Shown: positions 7,939 to 16,908 of the stretch, piece after piece
Position numbering within the stretch: position 1 is the stretch's first letter
How the letters are laid out: each line of letters starts with the position of its first letter
DNA from: FEN-1297 sp021817845
GTDB taxonomy: Bacteria > Bacteroidota > Ignavibacteria > Ignavibacteriales > Ignavibacteriaceae
Reading direction: 5' to 3'
Length of the DNA: 64,000 bases
Assembly (NCBI GenBank): GCA_021817845.1
Contig: JAKAFW010000020.1
Location: forward strand, 1-64,000
Translations under genes and position numbers: made by a program
Notes under the pieces: model-generated
What the model saw: the letters and a program-made list of their open reading frames with translations, nothing else
Database searches by the model: none
Told to the model about the DNA's origin: nothing

Positions 7939-8025
7939 GACTTTTTCAAAAGGTTCTCCCCTGCACTTCGAAGAAAAAGAGTTAGGTCCCGATGGTCGCC
8001 CGATCATTGGGCTTTTTTATTTTAA
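7939..8025 (+). ncRNA. Candidate small RNA 2, paralogue of the RNA at 7262
   Basis: About 85 nt. An outer stem pairs CTTTTTC (7941-7947) with GAAAAAG (7973-7979). The loop carries CCCCTGC (7958-7964), the same C-rich core as the first copy. AGAGTTA follows, then a terminator stem CCCGATGGTC/GATCATTGGG (7988-7997 with 8002-8011) and six T. The stems differ in sequence from copy 1 but hold the same positions, as expected of a conserved RNA fold. The gene downstream (8085-9035) is convergent, so this RNA also stands alone. Apart from this RNA and the palindrome at 7781, the gap 7772-8084 shows nothing else. Confidence 0.6.
7988..8022 (+). terminator. Rho-independent terminator of small RNA 2
   Basis: A 10-bp stem with G-U pairs (CCCGATGGTC with GATCATTGGG), loop GCCC, then C and six T. 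Confidence 0.75.
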
Positions 8026-8084
8026 CTTTGATATTATTCGGTAATAATTATTTATAAAAAATCACACAAGGTGATGTAAACTAA

Positions 8085-9035
8085 TTAGAAAGAATAATTG
8101 AATAGAACGGATATTCCTTTCTCATTAAGAAATGGAATAATAGAAAATGAAGATGGAATATTTTTGTTTATTAATTGATGATTATTATATCGTTTTGATA
8201 CGATTTTTCCAAAACAATATCCAATTGCAACACCCAAAGGTAAATCGCTATACCAATGCATATCGTTTTGGACAAGGCTAATACCCAAAGCGCCAATTAA
8301 AATATAGCTTACTGGTCTAAGCCATTTTACATTAGAATAATTTTCATTTATAACAGTTAAGAATGCTGTCAAGCTTGTAATATGCCCCGATGGATAAGAG
8401 TAATAATTTGGTTGGAAGTGTTGGTACTCGCCCAAATCGGGAAAGATATCCCATTGTCCGCCTTGTTTTGTAGAAACAGCAGGGCTTTGTCTTCCGGAAA
8501 TCCTTTTTAAGACTTGAACAAAAAGGCCGGAAGATATTATAGCTTCAATACTTTCAAAAGATGTTTGAATGGCTTGATTATCCTTTGCAAAATAACCGTA
8601 TATGGCTGTTGCGCCTGCTAAACCGAGTTGCCATTTTGCTTCGCCAAGATTAACGGTAAAATCACTTATCTTTAATAAACCCGGATTTTTTTTGAATATC
8701 ATTTTTGAATTTTCCCAATTTCTTTGATCCGTAAAAATTAATCCAGCGGTAATTGATGACAATATCAAAACCGGTTCAATGCTATTCTTGTTTATTATTT
8801 CTTTTCCGAAGCTATAAAAATCTAAGGGTACATTAGTTATTAATTTATACCATTTGGGTAAATAATTTCTTTCAATAGATGAATCTTGTGATGTCCCGTC
8901 TTGCAAGAATGCCGCTAAATTTTTATGAAAAGAATTACTACCTAAATAAAGGGTCTCTTTTTGCTGTGCGTTAGTTGTCGGATGTATTAACAATAATATC
9001 AGAGCTAATACAAGTATTTTATTAAAAATAGCCAA
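8085..9035 (-). CDS. PAP2-family membrane phosphatase
   Basis: 316 aa with a signal peptide (about residues 1-23). The PAP2 motifs are in the second half: K177 in LKRISGRQSP, PSGH in YSYPSGHITSL, and SLVQNDMHWYSD, which has the spacing of SR-x5-H-x3-D. The family hydrolyses lipid phosphates or undecaprenyl pyrophosphate. Here the Arg of the third motif is Leu, and the first motif ends in SP instead of RP. The GRxSP form is common in related genomes, but the Leu is unusual and could lower activity. The start lies 2 nt after the stop of the upstream TPR gene, so the two form an operon. Confidence 0.82.
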   Translation of the reverse strand: MAIFNKILVLALILLLIHPTTNAQQKETLYLGSNSFHKNLAAFLQDGTSQDSSIERNYLPKWYKLITNVPLDFYSFGKEIINKNSIEPVLILSSITAGLIFTDQRNWENSKMIFKKNPGLLKISDFTVNLGEAKWQLGLAGATAIYGYFAKDNQAIQTSFESIEAIISSGLFVQVLKRISGRQSPAVSTKQGGQWDIFPDLGEYQHFQPNYYSYPSGHITSLTAFLTVINENYSNVKWLRPVSYILIGALGISLVQNDMHWYSDLPLGVAIGYCFGKIVSKRYNNHQLINKNIPSSFSIIPFLNEKGISVLFNYSF

Positions 9036-9037
9036 GA

Positions 9038-10357
9038 TTAATTCTTCTTCTGAATGATTTCTGCTTCAGCCTTATTGACTATTAGTTCGAGTTTTTCATT
9101 ATTAGGATTTAGCTTCAGAGCCTTTTTCCAATACTTAATCGCCTCTTTTTTCATACCCTTTTTATAATAAGCAACTCCGGCATTAATATTCGCTTTCTCA
9201 ATATTATTATCTAAGGAAAGCGCTTTTAAGCTGTATTCTAAGGCTTTATCATAATTGCCCTTCAGTATATATTGGTAGCCAGTATTGGTCAATTGCTCCG
9301 CTGTAGCAATTTCTTTATTCAGTCCAAAACCTTTTTCTGTATTTGATTCATTGGAATAATTTTGATCGACATAATTTGAGTTTTTTCGAATTGAAAATTC
9401 TAGCCCCAAAGTAATCGTATTAGAAAGAAATTTTCTAATCGGCTCGTTAGAAAAGTCTTTTTGTAAATAATAACTGATAATAAATGCAATATTATTACCA
9501 AAATCCTTTTTTACTCCTATCATAAAATTATTAATTACATCACTCCTTGTAGTAAAAGGGTTATTACTCAATGTTCTATTAGAAAAGCCTAATGAGCTAA
9601 TTATATCTTCAGCTTGAACTTTAAAACCTGAACCCAGATTATGCATTAAAAATGCGTCAAGAAATTGCCTGTCGAATTTATAATTTAAGTTATTTGACTT
9701 ACTTTCTATAAATCCAAGTTTCATACTTGCCGTTGTAGCTTGATTAATTTGATACGTCCAGCTAAGAGCCACATAATTATAATTATCCTGTTGTTTATTT
9801 AGCGACAAGGTAAGCAGGTGAGAATAGTTTCTTTGAATAAAAGAATATTCTAATGAGTATAGGGTTTTACTGCTTTTGAGCCAATTTAATTTAAATGAGC
9901 CAGAATACTGACCGAACGTTGCAAACCTATATACCGATGAACTAGTAGTAAGAATATCCGGCTGATTTGAATGGATGTAAAAACCACTAATCTGTCCTTC
10001 CAGGTTTGGTGAAAAGTAATGTGATAGATTGGCGCCCACTCGATTAAAATTAGTATTTAGAAATGAAGTTGAAACAAATTTCTCTATTCCGAAAAGATAC
10101 TGTACTGTTACTTTTGTATCAGTAGAAAAAGGATATGAAAAAGAAATAGCCGGGTAAATGGAGGAGGAAAGATCGGAAGTGCTTGAAGATAATTTTAAGA
10201 CATTAGAATCATACTTGTTTAAATTGAACAAAGAAAATTTATATCCAAATCTGTTTAATGTATTATTTGATTTGGAATCGTAGTATCCGTCCTGAGCATA
10301 AACAAGCAGAGGCATCAAAAAAAATATAGGAAGAAGTTTTAATTTTAATGAGTTCAT
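9038..10357 (-). CDS. Outer-membrane barrel-like protein with C-terminal TPR repeats
   Basis: 439 aa with a signal peptide ending near YAQD. Residues about 30-335 are rich in alternating aromatic/polar strands (YKFSLFNLNKYDSN, VTVQYLFGIEKF, FKLNWLKSSKTLYSLEY), typical of an outer-membrane beta barrel. Residues about 355-430 hold two TPR motifs (YILKGNYDKALEYSLKALSL and YYKKGMKKEAIKYWKKALKL). The barrel-then-TPR order is unusual. Its role is unknown; it is translationally close to the PAP2 gene and may act with it at the envelope. It is probably transcribed from upstream of 10817. Confidence 0.75.
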   Translation of the reverse strand: MNSLKLKLLPIFFLMPLLVYAQDGYYDSKSNNTLNRFGYKFSLFNLNKYDSNVLKLSSSTSDLSSSIYPAISFSYPFSTDTKVTVQYLFGIEKFVSTSFLNTNFNRVGANLSHYFSPNLEGQISGFYIHSNQPDILTTSSSVYRFATFGQYSGSFKLNWLKSSKTLYSLEYSFIQRNYSHLLTLSLNKQQDNYNYVALSWTYQINQATTASMKLGFIESKSNNLNYKFDRQFLDAFLMHNLGSGFKVQAEDIISSLGFSNRTLSNNPFTTRSDVINNFMIGVKKDFGNNIAFIISYYLQKDFSNEPIRKFLSNTITLGLEFSIRKNSNYVDQNYSNESNTEKGFGLNKEIATAEQLTNTGYQYILKGNYDKALEYSLKALSLDNNIEKANINAGVAYYKKGMKKEAIKYWKKALKLNPNNEKLELIVNKAEAEIIQKKN

Positions 10358-10442
10358 AGTTAATGTTTGTCCAATTATTTAATATTTTAAACCCGGGACA
10401 AGGCGTTTGAAAGATTATCTGTTTATACCTTAATAAATTATT

Positions 10443-10817
10443 TCAATGGTTACCGGTTTCTTCTCCATTGAACTGATGTATAGAACCTCCGGGACCGTCA
10501 AGGTCGGGACCTTCTGCTACGCCTTCGCCTGCCCCTTCGGGACCTTCAGTTGATATATCGGTTAATGAAGATTTTGCTGAATTAACCATGACGAACTTTC
10601 CTAACGTTGCTTTTTCATTTATGCCATTTACTTCTTTAACTTCTGTTGCCGCTTCAACATTAGCTTGCCCTAAATCGCTATGCTGAACATCAACATTCAA
10701 TCCGGATGCAACTTCTAATAGATCATTATCAGTTATTGCTTGCGCTTGTACTTTCGAAGTAAGTCCAAATAAAGCAGCTGCAAATAATACAGCGACGATT
10801 TTCAAAGTATTTTTCAT
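10443..10817 (-). CDS. Small secreted acidic, Gly/Glu-rich protein
   Basis: 124 aa with a signal peptide ending VQAQ (about residue 26). The mature protein is short and acidic. Its last 35 residues are rich in Gly, Glu, Asp and Pro (EGPEGAGEGVAEGPDLDGPG), so it is likely to be disordered. It has no cysteines and no known motif. The ribosome binding site is nearly perfect, suggesting high expression. It heads the minus-strand unit with the TPR and PAP2 genes, and a regulatory box lies 475 bp upstream. I do not recognise a family. Confidence 0.7.
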   Translation of the reverse strand: MKNTLKIVAVLFAAALFGLTSKVQAQAITDNDLLEVASGLNVDVQHSDLGQANVEAATEVKEVNGINEKATLGKFVMVNSAKSSLTDISTEGPEGAGEGVAEGPDLDGPGGSIHQFNGEETGNH

Positions 10818-10821
10818 CTTG

Positions 10822-10831
10822 TCACCTCCTT
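10822..10831 (-). promoter_or_regulatory. Consensus Shine-Dalgarno of the acidic secreted protein
   Basis: The minus strand reads AAGGAGGTGA 4 nt before the ATG at 10817, complementary to ten bases of the usual 16S 3' end. It is the strongest ribosome binding site I see in the window. Confidence 0.85.
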
Positions 10832-11179
10832 TCGAGAGACTTGATATTAATGTAAAATAGACAATCCTCTTATTAGCCTTGTTTGCCGGGTATAAATAAT
10901 TTTAAGAATTTATCACTTTGTGCTTCTTTGAGTATTATATCGGCAAAATTCTAAATCAACTCAAGTGCCTAAAAACTTCCTTAGATTTTAATAGCTATAA
11001 TACGTTTTCTTTAAACCGAGCAAGAATAATATGCGTTGGCACGAAAATAATTCAGATTAAAACATCTTAAAACGATTCTAAGGAACTTTAATATTCATTT
11101 CGGTACATTTGGAAAAGATTCTTTTGGTTGATGGTGTTCCAGCTTACCGCAGTTTTTTTTACATTGAAACTGAAGGTGA

Positions 11180-11239
11180 TTAAATCAGTTGTAACCTACA
11201 CACAACATAATATGCCGAAACTGACGAGTGTTCTTTCAA
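11180..11239 (-). CDS. Possible 19-residue small ORF in a long leader
   Basis: A TTG start (11239) lies 5 nt after TGGAGG on the minus strand and opens a 19-codon frame (MKEHSSVSAYYVVCRLQLI) to a TAA at 11180. It lies between the predicted promoter at 11274 and the secreted protein at 10817, so it could be a leader peptide or a remnant. Length alone gives no support beyond the ribosome binding site. The rest of 10818-11479 shows only this frame, the strong Shine-Dalgarno and the regulatory box. Confidence 0.2.
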   Translation of the reverse strand: MKEHSSVSAYYVVCRLQLI

Positions 11240-11273
11240 TTTTTCCTCCAGTAAAACAAAAAATATCTACCAA

Positions 11274-11309
11274 CAATATTAATTAGTGAAGATGAAAGGA
11301 ATGTGAAAA
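11274..11309 (-). promoter_or_regulatory. Response-regulator direct repeat (site 3)
   Basis: The + strand reads ATGAAAG-gaat-GTGAAAA at 11292-11309. Ten nt downstream on the minus strand is TAATATTG (11281-11274), one mismatch from TAnnTTTG. The next minus-strand gene is the secreted protein at 10817, which would have a leader of about 450 nt. Confidence 0.55.
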
Positions 11310-11479
11310 CGGACTAGAATCTTTAGAGGAAAAGTTTTTACCCTATTTCATAATTGAGTAAGAGCGGATTAAATAAATAATGATTTGCGTATTATTTATA
11401 AAGGATAAATAATAGGTAAGTTTATTACATGATGATTATGGGGCACAATAAAGAAGCGCGCATTCTGACTATTCAAAGA

Positions 11480-12313
11480 TTAAGAAGGAAAAATCACCTT
11501 AAATATGGTTCCCTTTCCCAACATGCTTTCTACGGTAATTGTTCCATGATTCATTTCGATTATTTCTTTAGCATTTGTCAATCCCAAACCGCTTCCGTTT
11601 ATTTCAGCCCGAATTTCATTGGATCTGTAAAACCTTTTGAAAATATGAGGCAGCTCTTCCGGTGAGATTCCCTCGCCTTTATCTTCAACTGTTACTACAG
11701 CTTTTTCGTTTTCAATTTTATTAAGCGTTACCGAAGCTTCCGTACCGGTATTAGAATATTTAATAGCATTATCGATTAGATAAATAAAAACGCTTTTTAA
11801 CTTTTCTTTATCGGCTTTAATCTCAACTGCATCGTTGATTGATAAGTCTATCCTTACATTTTTCTTTAACGCAATTTGATTGATAGATTGAACGCAATCT
11901 GTCAGTAGTTCGTCAAGTCTTCTATCTAAACTGATTGCCGAAATTAACTTAGCCGTTTTCGCCATTTGGGTTATCGGTTTAAATGCTGCCTTCGAAATGA
12001 CATAAGCAGTAAACCCTGTAATAATTAAAACAAAAGGAATAATAATTAAGAAAAGAATTTGAAGGTCATGAAGGTCAGAATAGATAAAATCAAGAGAAGC
12101 GGCAGTTTCCAAAACGTAAGGGGTATTGTCTTCTACATCAACGAAGCTCCAATAAATTCTATAGTTTTTATCACTTATATGAATAGTCTGAAATTTAGAA
12201 AACAGACTAGCATTTTTTGAAATACCTGCATTATTATTTAGTTTCAATAAAGAATCAGCGAGTAACTTTTCCCCTTTAATAGTAAAAAGTTGGAGTCTAA
12301 CATCATAAAGACC
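11480..12313 (-). pseudogene. Decayed sensor histidine kinase lacking its HisKA domain
   Basis: The reading frame matches the intact kinase at 17019-18401 along its length: VRLQLF versus VRFQLF, VLETAAS in both, SKAAFKPITQMA versus SKAAFKPVTLMA, and DELLTDCVQ versus DELLTDCIQ. Two losses are visible. The N-terminal part with TM1 is gone, because a TAA at 12314-12316 precedes the homologous frame and the first usable start is a TTG at 12247. In addition, about 120 residues from the HAMP end through HisKA are missing in frame: LDRRL joins directly to DELLTD. The phospho-acceptor His is therefore absent, although the HATPase boxes (NLIDNAIKYSN-like, DKGEGIS, GSGLGLTNAK) remain. It is a decayed duplicate. 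A truncated ATP-binding protein could still be made. Confidence 0.8.
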
Positions 12314-12341
12314 TTATTCTGAAATATTCTTGAAGTCAATG

Positions 12342-12989
12342 TTACAAATGTATGAGCTTGTGAATTGAACTAATAAGAAAGTAAAAAGACAATAAAATAA
12401 GTACAATGCCTAATCCATAATTAACTTTCTTCATCATCTCATTTGATATTAACTTTTTTGTCCAATGTAAAATATTTGCGAGCGCAAATAAGTATGAAAA
12501 AAGGCCCAAACCTCCAGTAATGAGAAAAAGCAAAATAGTATTTGTGGCAAAGTTTGGAATCAATTCAAGGCCTCGTATAAATTTTTCTCCTATTAACCAC
12601 CAGAGAATCATCATTGGATTCGTTACTGCAAGCGAGAATCCGATAACAAGAGATAATTTTTTATTTTTTAAGGTGGGGCTTTTTAATTCATTCATGTTAG
12701 CTTTTGCCCCATCTTTAAAAGTAAAAAATGCAAGCAGCCATAGTATTATTGTTGCAACCAAGCCAAAAACTGCAACAACAATTTTTTCTTCTAAAAAGGG
12801 GGCTACGCCAAACATTGCAATAAAGCCATACATTACGTCTGAGAAAACGGAACCGAGAGCTACCATGTATGCTGCCGCACGATGATTATTCAATGTACGT
12901 TTTGCTATTTCAATTTGAGTCGCACCGATTGGAATAGCCGACATGAATCCCATAACATATGCTATAAATAAAAACCAAAATGTATTCAT
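12342..12989 (-). CDS. LysE/RhtB-family exporter
   Basis: 215 aa with six predicted hydrophobic segments. The N-terminal signature is FMSAIPIGATQIEIAKRTL, followed by AAYMVALGSVFSDVMYG, and TNPMMILWWL lies after the central cytoplasmic loop. These match the LysE/RhtB translocators, which export amino acids or small metabolites. The substrate cannot be told from sequence. It is 33 bp downstream of the glycosyltransferase gene, probably in one transcript with it and with the TonB receptor. Confidence 0.85.
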   Translation of the reverse strand: MNTFWFLFIAYVMGFMSAIPIGATQIEIAKRTLNNHRAAAYMVALGSVFSDVMYGFIAMFGVAPFLEEKIVVAVFGLVATIILWLLAFFTFKDGAKANMNELKSPTLKNKKLSLVIGFSLAVTNPMMILWWLIGEKFIRGLELIPNFATNTILLFLITGGLGLFSYLFALANILHWTKKLISNEMMKKVNYGLGIVLILLSFYFLISSIHKLIHL

Positions 12990-13022
12990 ATATGATAAGT
13001 TTTTAGATTAAAATTGTTACGG

Positions 13023-14345
13023 CTATTTCACAAACGATGTGCTATTACGTCTGCGGTATTTGCGTGCATTTTCCAAATGATTTGCCGATTCTGAAACTAT
13101 TTCATCTATATCAAGTGATTCAAAACAGCGCACGGTTTTGCAGGTTTTAGCTAATTTGTTAATGCAAGTAATATTCCTACATGGGCTTGGGGCAATAAAT
13201 GCTCTTGACGGCGCATCCTGGTTTGCTGCAAAGAAACCCGGGGTTTTTGAATCGTAAGCGTATATATGAGATGGCGTTCCTCCGAAAATTGAAAATACTG
13301 CTGTCTTATTTATTAAACTATTACCGTCGCTGCTTGAATATTTTCTTGCTGCAGCTAAGTGAAGCGGACCAGTATCGCCTGTAATGTAAATATCTGAATA
13401 ATCAATAAGCGCTGTATATGCGTCAAGTTTGAATCCGGCTGGCACGATTACAACTTTATCTCTATTTTCTGCCGGCAAAGATAGCAAAAGCTTTTGTTCG
13501 ATATTTTTTTCAATATACCCGGAACCCAATAAAATTGTACAGTTAAATCCAACAAGCCTTTTCAATAAATCAAGCTGAAAATTGAAAGGTATTCTTGTAT
13601 ATTTTGCAGAGGCTTCGGGATTAAACATTATTACCGGAATTTCACCCGAAACATTATTACTTATTAAAAATTTGTTTGCCGTTTCTAAAGCTTCATCTGA
13701 AAGGTAAATGCTTGGTCCTTCAAAGTTGTCGTTAAATCCGGAGGGTAAATAATTCCGAAATAAATCACTTATAAAATGGTAGGCACGGTATGATATATTA
13801 TTAATGGATTTTGCAAATTTCTCATTCCTTACTAATTGGGCAGTAATTAACGAATAATTAATCACGCTAATTTTACCATATATTTTTGCATCTATCATCG
13901 GACTGTAATTAACAGCAAGGTCATATCCTTTGTTTTTTATAAGTAATGATAATTCTGATAAATCCTCTTCGGTTGGGAAAGGAGCACCTATGAATATTGG
14001 AAATAAATTTGAAATATCATGATTGCCGTTAAAAAAATCCTTCGTGGATTTTTTAATTACATAATCTATTTCTGCTTGTGGAAAAATTTTCCTTAGAGCG
14101 GTTATGCCGCTTGAACAAATAATTGCGTCGCCAATATTCAAGTCAGATACCACAAGAATGCGGTTGATTTTTTTTGTCCTTTTGATTCTCCAAGCTGCTT
14201 GATTGGTAAGGAAAAATAAAAGCGCTTTGTTACCAAGTAAGTTTTTAAAGATAATATCAAGCATTTTAGCGCCTGATGACGGGAAAAAATCTGTCACAAT
14301 ACTGCTTAAATGAAAGAAATTTTTGTATTGTATCTTTTTATCCAT
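13023..14345 (-). CDS. Glycosyltransferase family 9 (heptosyltransferase-like)
   Basis: 440 aa. The N-terminal Rossmann half has ILVVSDLNIGDAIICSSGIT and LRKIFPQAEIDYVIK, and the C-terminal half has VPAGFKLDAYTALIDYSD and ITGDTGPLHLAAA, the ADP-heptose-binding region of GT9. Such enzymes add heptose or similar sugars to lipopolysaccharide core. The C-terminus has a Cys-containing tail (PCRNITCINKLAKTCKTVRC) also seen in WaaF-like relatives. It lies 27 bp downstream of the TonB receptor gene, so the two are probably co-transcribed. Confidence 0.85.
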   Translation of the reverse strand: MDKKIQYKNFFHLSSIVTDFFPSSGAKMLDIIFKNLLGNKALLFFLTNQAAWRIKRTKKINRILVVSDLNIGDAIICSSGITALRKIFPQAEIDYVIKKSTKDFFNGNHDISNLFPIFIGAPFPTEEDLSELSLLIKNKGYDLAVNYSPMIDAKIYGKISVINYSLITAQLVRNEKFAKSINNISYRAYHFISDLFRNYLPSGFNDNFEGPSIYLSDEALETANKFLISNNVSGEIPVIMFNPEASAKYTRIPFNFQLDLLKRLVGFNCTILLGSGYIEKNIEQKLLLSLPAENRDKVVIVPAGFKLDAYTALIDYSDIYITGDTGPLHLAAARKYSSSDGNSLINKTAVFSIFGGTPSHIYAYDSKTPGFFAANQDAPSRAFIAPSPCRNITCINKLAKTCKTVRCFESLDIDEIVSESANHLENARKYRRRNSTSFVK

Positions 14346-14372
14346 GAAAAATTAATATTTGTCTTATTACTA

Positions 14373-16793
14373 TTAGTCGGGACTATTTCCGTTGTCTTGC
14401 TGATCTTGGTTTACCTGCTTTTTATCCTTATAATTATTAAAAGTATATCTGACATTAAGCATCACCGTCGGAGACTGTCTTGTAAAATAATTATAATTAT
14501 AAAAATCCACACCTTGTGATGTAAACTCACGTTTTCCGGTGCGGAATAAATCTCCAATTTGTAATGTCAAAGATAACTTTTTTTCAAACAAAGTATGCTT
14601 TACAGCCAGGTCGGTCGTAAAAAAACCTCCCCAGGTGCCTTGTGCAGAAACCGATGGGCTGAAATATCTTGTGTTTATTTGTAGATCTGTCTCCACAGCT
14701 AATTTAAATACATTATTATTCTTTATGCTCCAGTTAACGCTTTCTCTTGAAAAAGATTCATTGCTTATTGCTCCCGTAATTCTGTAATCATATATGTCAC
14801 CCATTAAATTAAATTCCCACATTTTAATTGGATTAAACAGAATCATGAATTCTCCGCCCAATGAATAATCAGATCCAACATTGGCAATCGAATTTAACGT
14901 TACGTTTTCTGCATAAACAGAATTAATGTGCTCTATTTTATCGTGAGTAAATCTATAATAAAAGTCATTTGAAATCGATGCACTGCCTAGAAATGTTTGA
15001 TATCCCAATTCATAAGAGTCAATTAATTCTGGTCTAAGATTAGGATTACCGATCCGAACATTATTTGCGTTAAACCAAGTATAAAAGGGTTCCAGATCGC
15101 CGCCGTCAGGGCGTTCAATTCTCCTGGTATAACTTGCCATAATTTGCGTTCCGCCGGCTAAATTTAATGAGGTGTGTAATGAAGGGAAAAAATCCCAGCG
15201 ACTTAGCGAATAATGCTCATTTGTCTCTGCTAATTTTACCAGCTGATAAGTATATTCTGTTCTTACTCCCACTTGCGCCGCTAAGCTATCCCATTTATCC
15301 GCATACATTGAATAAGCTGCAAACCTCGTCCGGTTGAAATCATTTGTATTACTGAAAAGAGGTTGAAATTCATATACATTATTAGTCGAATCATAATTAT
15401 ATAGCGCGTTTATATTTTGTCTTAGCCTGCTAAAATATTCAGCTCCGGCAGAAAATTTCTGAAGCTTAGTAATAGGTAATGTGTAATCTAGCTTACCCCT
15501 TATTTCGCTTTCGGGACCTAGCTCGGTTGTCTCTGTGCCGTTAATCTGAATGTTATTCTGTGTTGAACTTGTTAAAGCTGCTTCATTTGAATTATTATGA
15601 TGGTAGAATACCTCTGCAGTTATCTCGTGCCCGTTAGTCCCAAACTTATGCTGATAATTTGCATTTACAGCATAATAAGTACCATAATGGTTTCCGGTAG
15701 TGTTACTTAAATAATGTAATTGCTGTGGTGTTGTATTTGTCCATTGTATATAATTTAGAATTGAATTCCTATGGAACTGCCCTGACCCGTATCTACCGCT
15801 TAAAGATAAATTATCAAAATCACTTAAACTAAAATCAATACCCCCTCTGACCCCGGAATAAATCCTTTGCCAAAGCATATTCCCGGTCGAATTAAGATAC
15901 GACGTGCTATCTCCAATTATGAATTGCTTCTCTTGCAGGTTTTTGCCGGGGAAAGAACGCCGGTTAAAATACGCACCGAAATCATAGCTTACCGAATGTG
16001 TTTTGTATTGAAATAGAAAATCACTTCCGTATTTATCGTATAACCCGCCCATTATATTTACAACACCGCTTAAACCTAGATCACTATTTTTCTTAAGTAC
16101 TATATTAATTATTCCTGCGGTTCCGCTTGCGTCATACTTTGCTGAAGGATTTGTTATGAGTTCAATGTTTTGAATTGAACTCGCTGGTATCTGCTGCAAT
16201 GCGTCCTGTGCACTCATTACGGAAGGGCGACCATTAATCAGAACAGTAAAGTTTGTGCTTCCTCTAAGACTAACATTTCCATCTATGTCAACACTTACCG
16301 AAGGAATATTTTGCAGAACATCAGCTGCTGTGCCTGAAATTGCTGTTTGCATCTGACTTACATCAATAACTTTTTTATCGAGCTGATAGGAAATCGGAGA
16401 CCTTTTCCCTTCGACTACAACATTCTGTAAAGTTATTGCAGTCGGTTTTAGATAAATGTTTCCTAAATCCAAATTAAGATTTGATTTTGAAATAGAAATT
16501 TTATCGATCTTTTTTCTTGCATAACCAATAAACTGAATGTACAAATAATATTTGTCCGGCTTAATTCCTTTTAAGATGAATCTTCCTTCTTTATTAGTTA
16601 CCGCACCTGTAATTTGCATGCTGTCTTTTTGTGCAAATAGTATAACATTTGCAAACTCAACTGTCTTTTTTGTTGATTCATCAAAAACCTTGCCTGAGAT
16701 TGTACCGCCGCCTTTTATATCCAGTCTTTGTTGACTAAATAATTGATTTGATAAAATGAATGAAATAATTAAAGTAATACCAATTCTAAACAT
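14373..16793 (-). CDS. TonB-dependent outer-membrane receptor with carboxypeptidase-regulatory-like N-terminal domain
   Basis: 806 aa with a signal peptide (about 1-20). Residues about 30-115 form a carboxypeptidase-regulatory-like domain (GGTISGKVFDESTKKTVEFA). The plug is at about 125-235 (VDVSQMQTAISGTAADVLQN and GTAGIINIVLKK). A large barrel of the outer-membrane barrel 3 type follows and includes the motif YTRRIERPDGGDLEPFY. The family takes up ligands across the outer membrane using TonB energy; the ligand is unknown. The predicted response-regulator box at 16927-16944 is 134 bp upstream of the start, next to the OmpR-type regulator and kinase. Confidence 0.9.
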   Translation of the reverse strand: MFRIGITLIISFILSNQLFSQQRLDIKGGGTISGKVFDESTKKTVEFANVILFAQKDSMQITGAVTNKEGRFILKGIKPDKYYLYIQFIGYARKKIDKISISKSNLNLDLGNIYLKPTAITLQNVVVEGKRSPISYQLDKKVIDVSQMQTAISGTAADVLQNIPSVSVDIDGNVSLRGSTNFTVLINGRPSVMSAQDALQQIPASSIQNIELITNPSAKYDASGTAGIINIVLKKNSDLGLSGVVNIMGGLYDKYGSDFLFQYKTHSVSYDFGAYFNRRSFPGKNLQEKQFIIGDSTSYLNSTGNMLWQRIYSGVRGGIDFSLSDFDNLSLSGRYGSGQFHRNSILNYIQWTNTTPQQLHYLSNTTGNHYGTYYAVNANYQHKFGTNGHEITAEVFYHHNNSNEAALTSSTQNNIQINGTETTELGPESEIRGKLDYTLPITKLQKFSAGAEYFSRLRQNINALYNYDSTNNVYEFQPLFSNTNDFNRTRFAAYSMYADKWDSLAAQVGVRTEYTYQLVKLAETNEHYSLSRWDFFPSLHTSLNLAGGTQIMASYTRRIERPDGGDLEPFYTWFNANNVRIGNPNLRPELIDSYELGYQTFLGSASISNDFYYRFTHDKIEHINSVYAENVTLNSIANVGSDYSLGGEFMILFNPIKMWEFNLMGDIYDYRITGAISNESFSRESVNWSIKNNNVFKLAVETDLQINTRYFSPSVSAQGTWGGFFTTDLAVKHTLFEKKLSLTLQIGDLFRTGKREFTSQGVDFYNYNYFTRQSPTVMLNVRYTFNNYKDKKQVNQDQQDNGNSPD

Positions 16794-16908
16794 TGATTCT
16801 CAGTATAAATAGAATGAATTAAATTTTTACCTAGAAAGTCTAAGCGCGATACTTTTCTGCAAATTTTATCTGCGCATTAAAGTGCATAATTAAATCCACA
16901 CAGAAATT

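Noticed and set aside
12520..12885. 121-aa ORF opposite the LysE exporter
   Set aside because: It is the mirror of a well-supported membrane protein gene and lacks a ribosome binding site.
8063..14528. CACACAAGGTGATGTAAACT at 8063 and CACACCTTGTGATGTAAACTC at 14508 as a repeat
   Set aside because: Only about 13 bp agree, and one copy is inside the TonB receptor coding sequence, so chance is the simpler reading.
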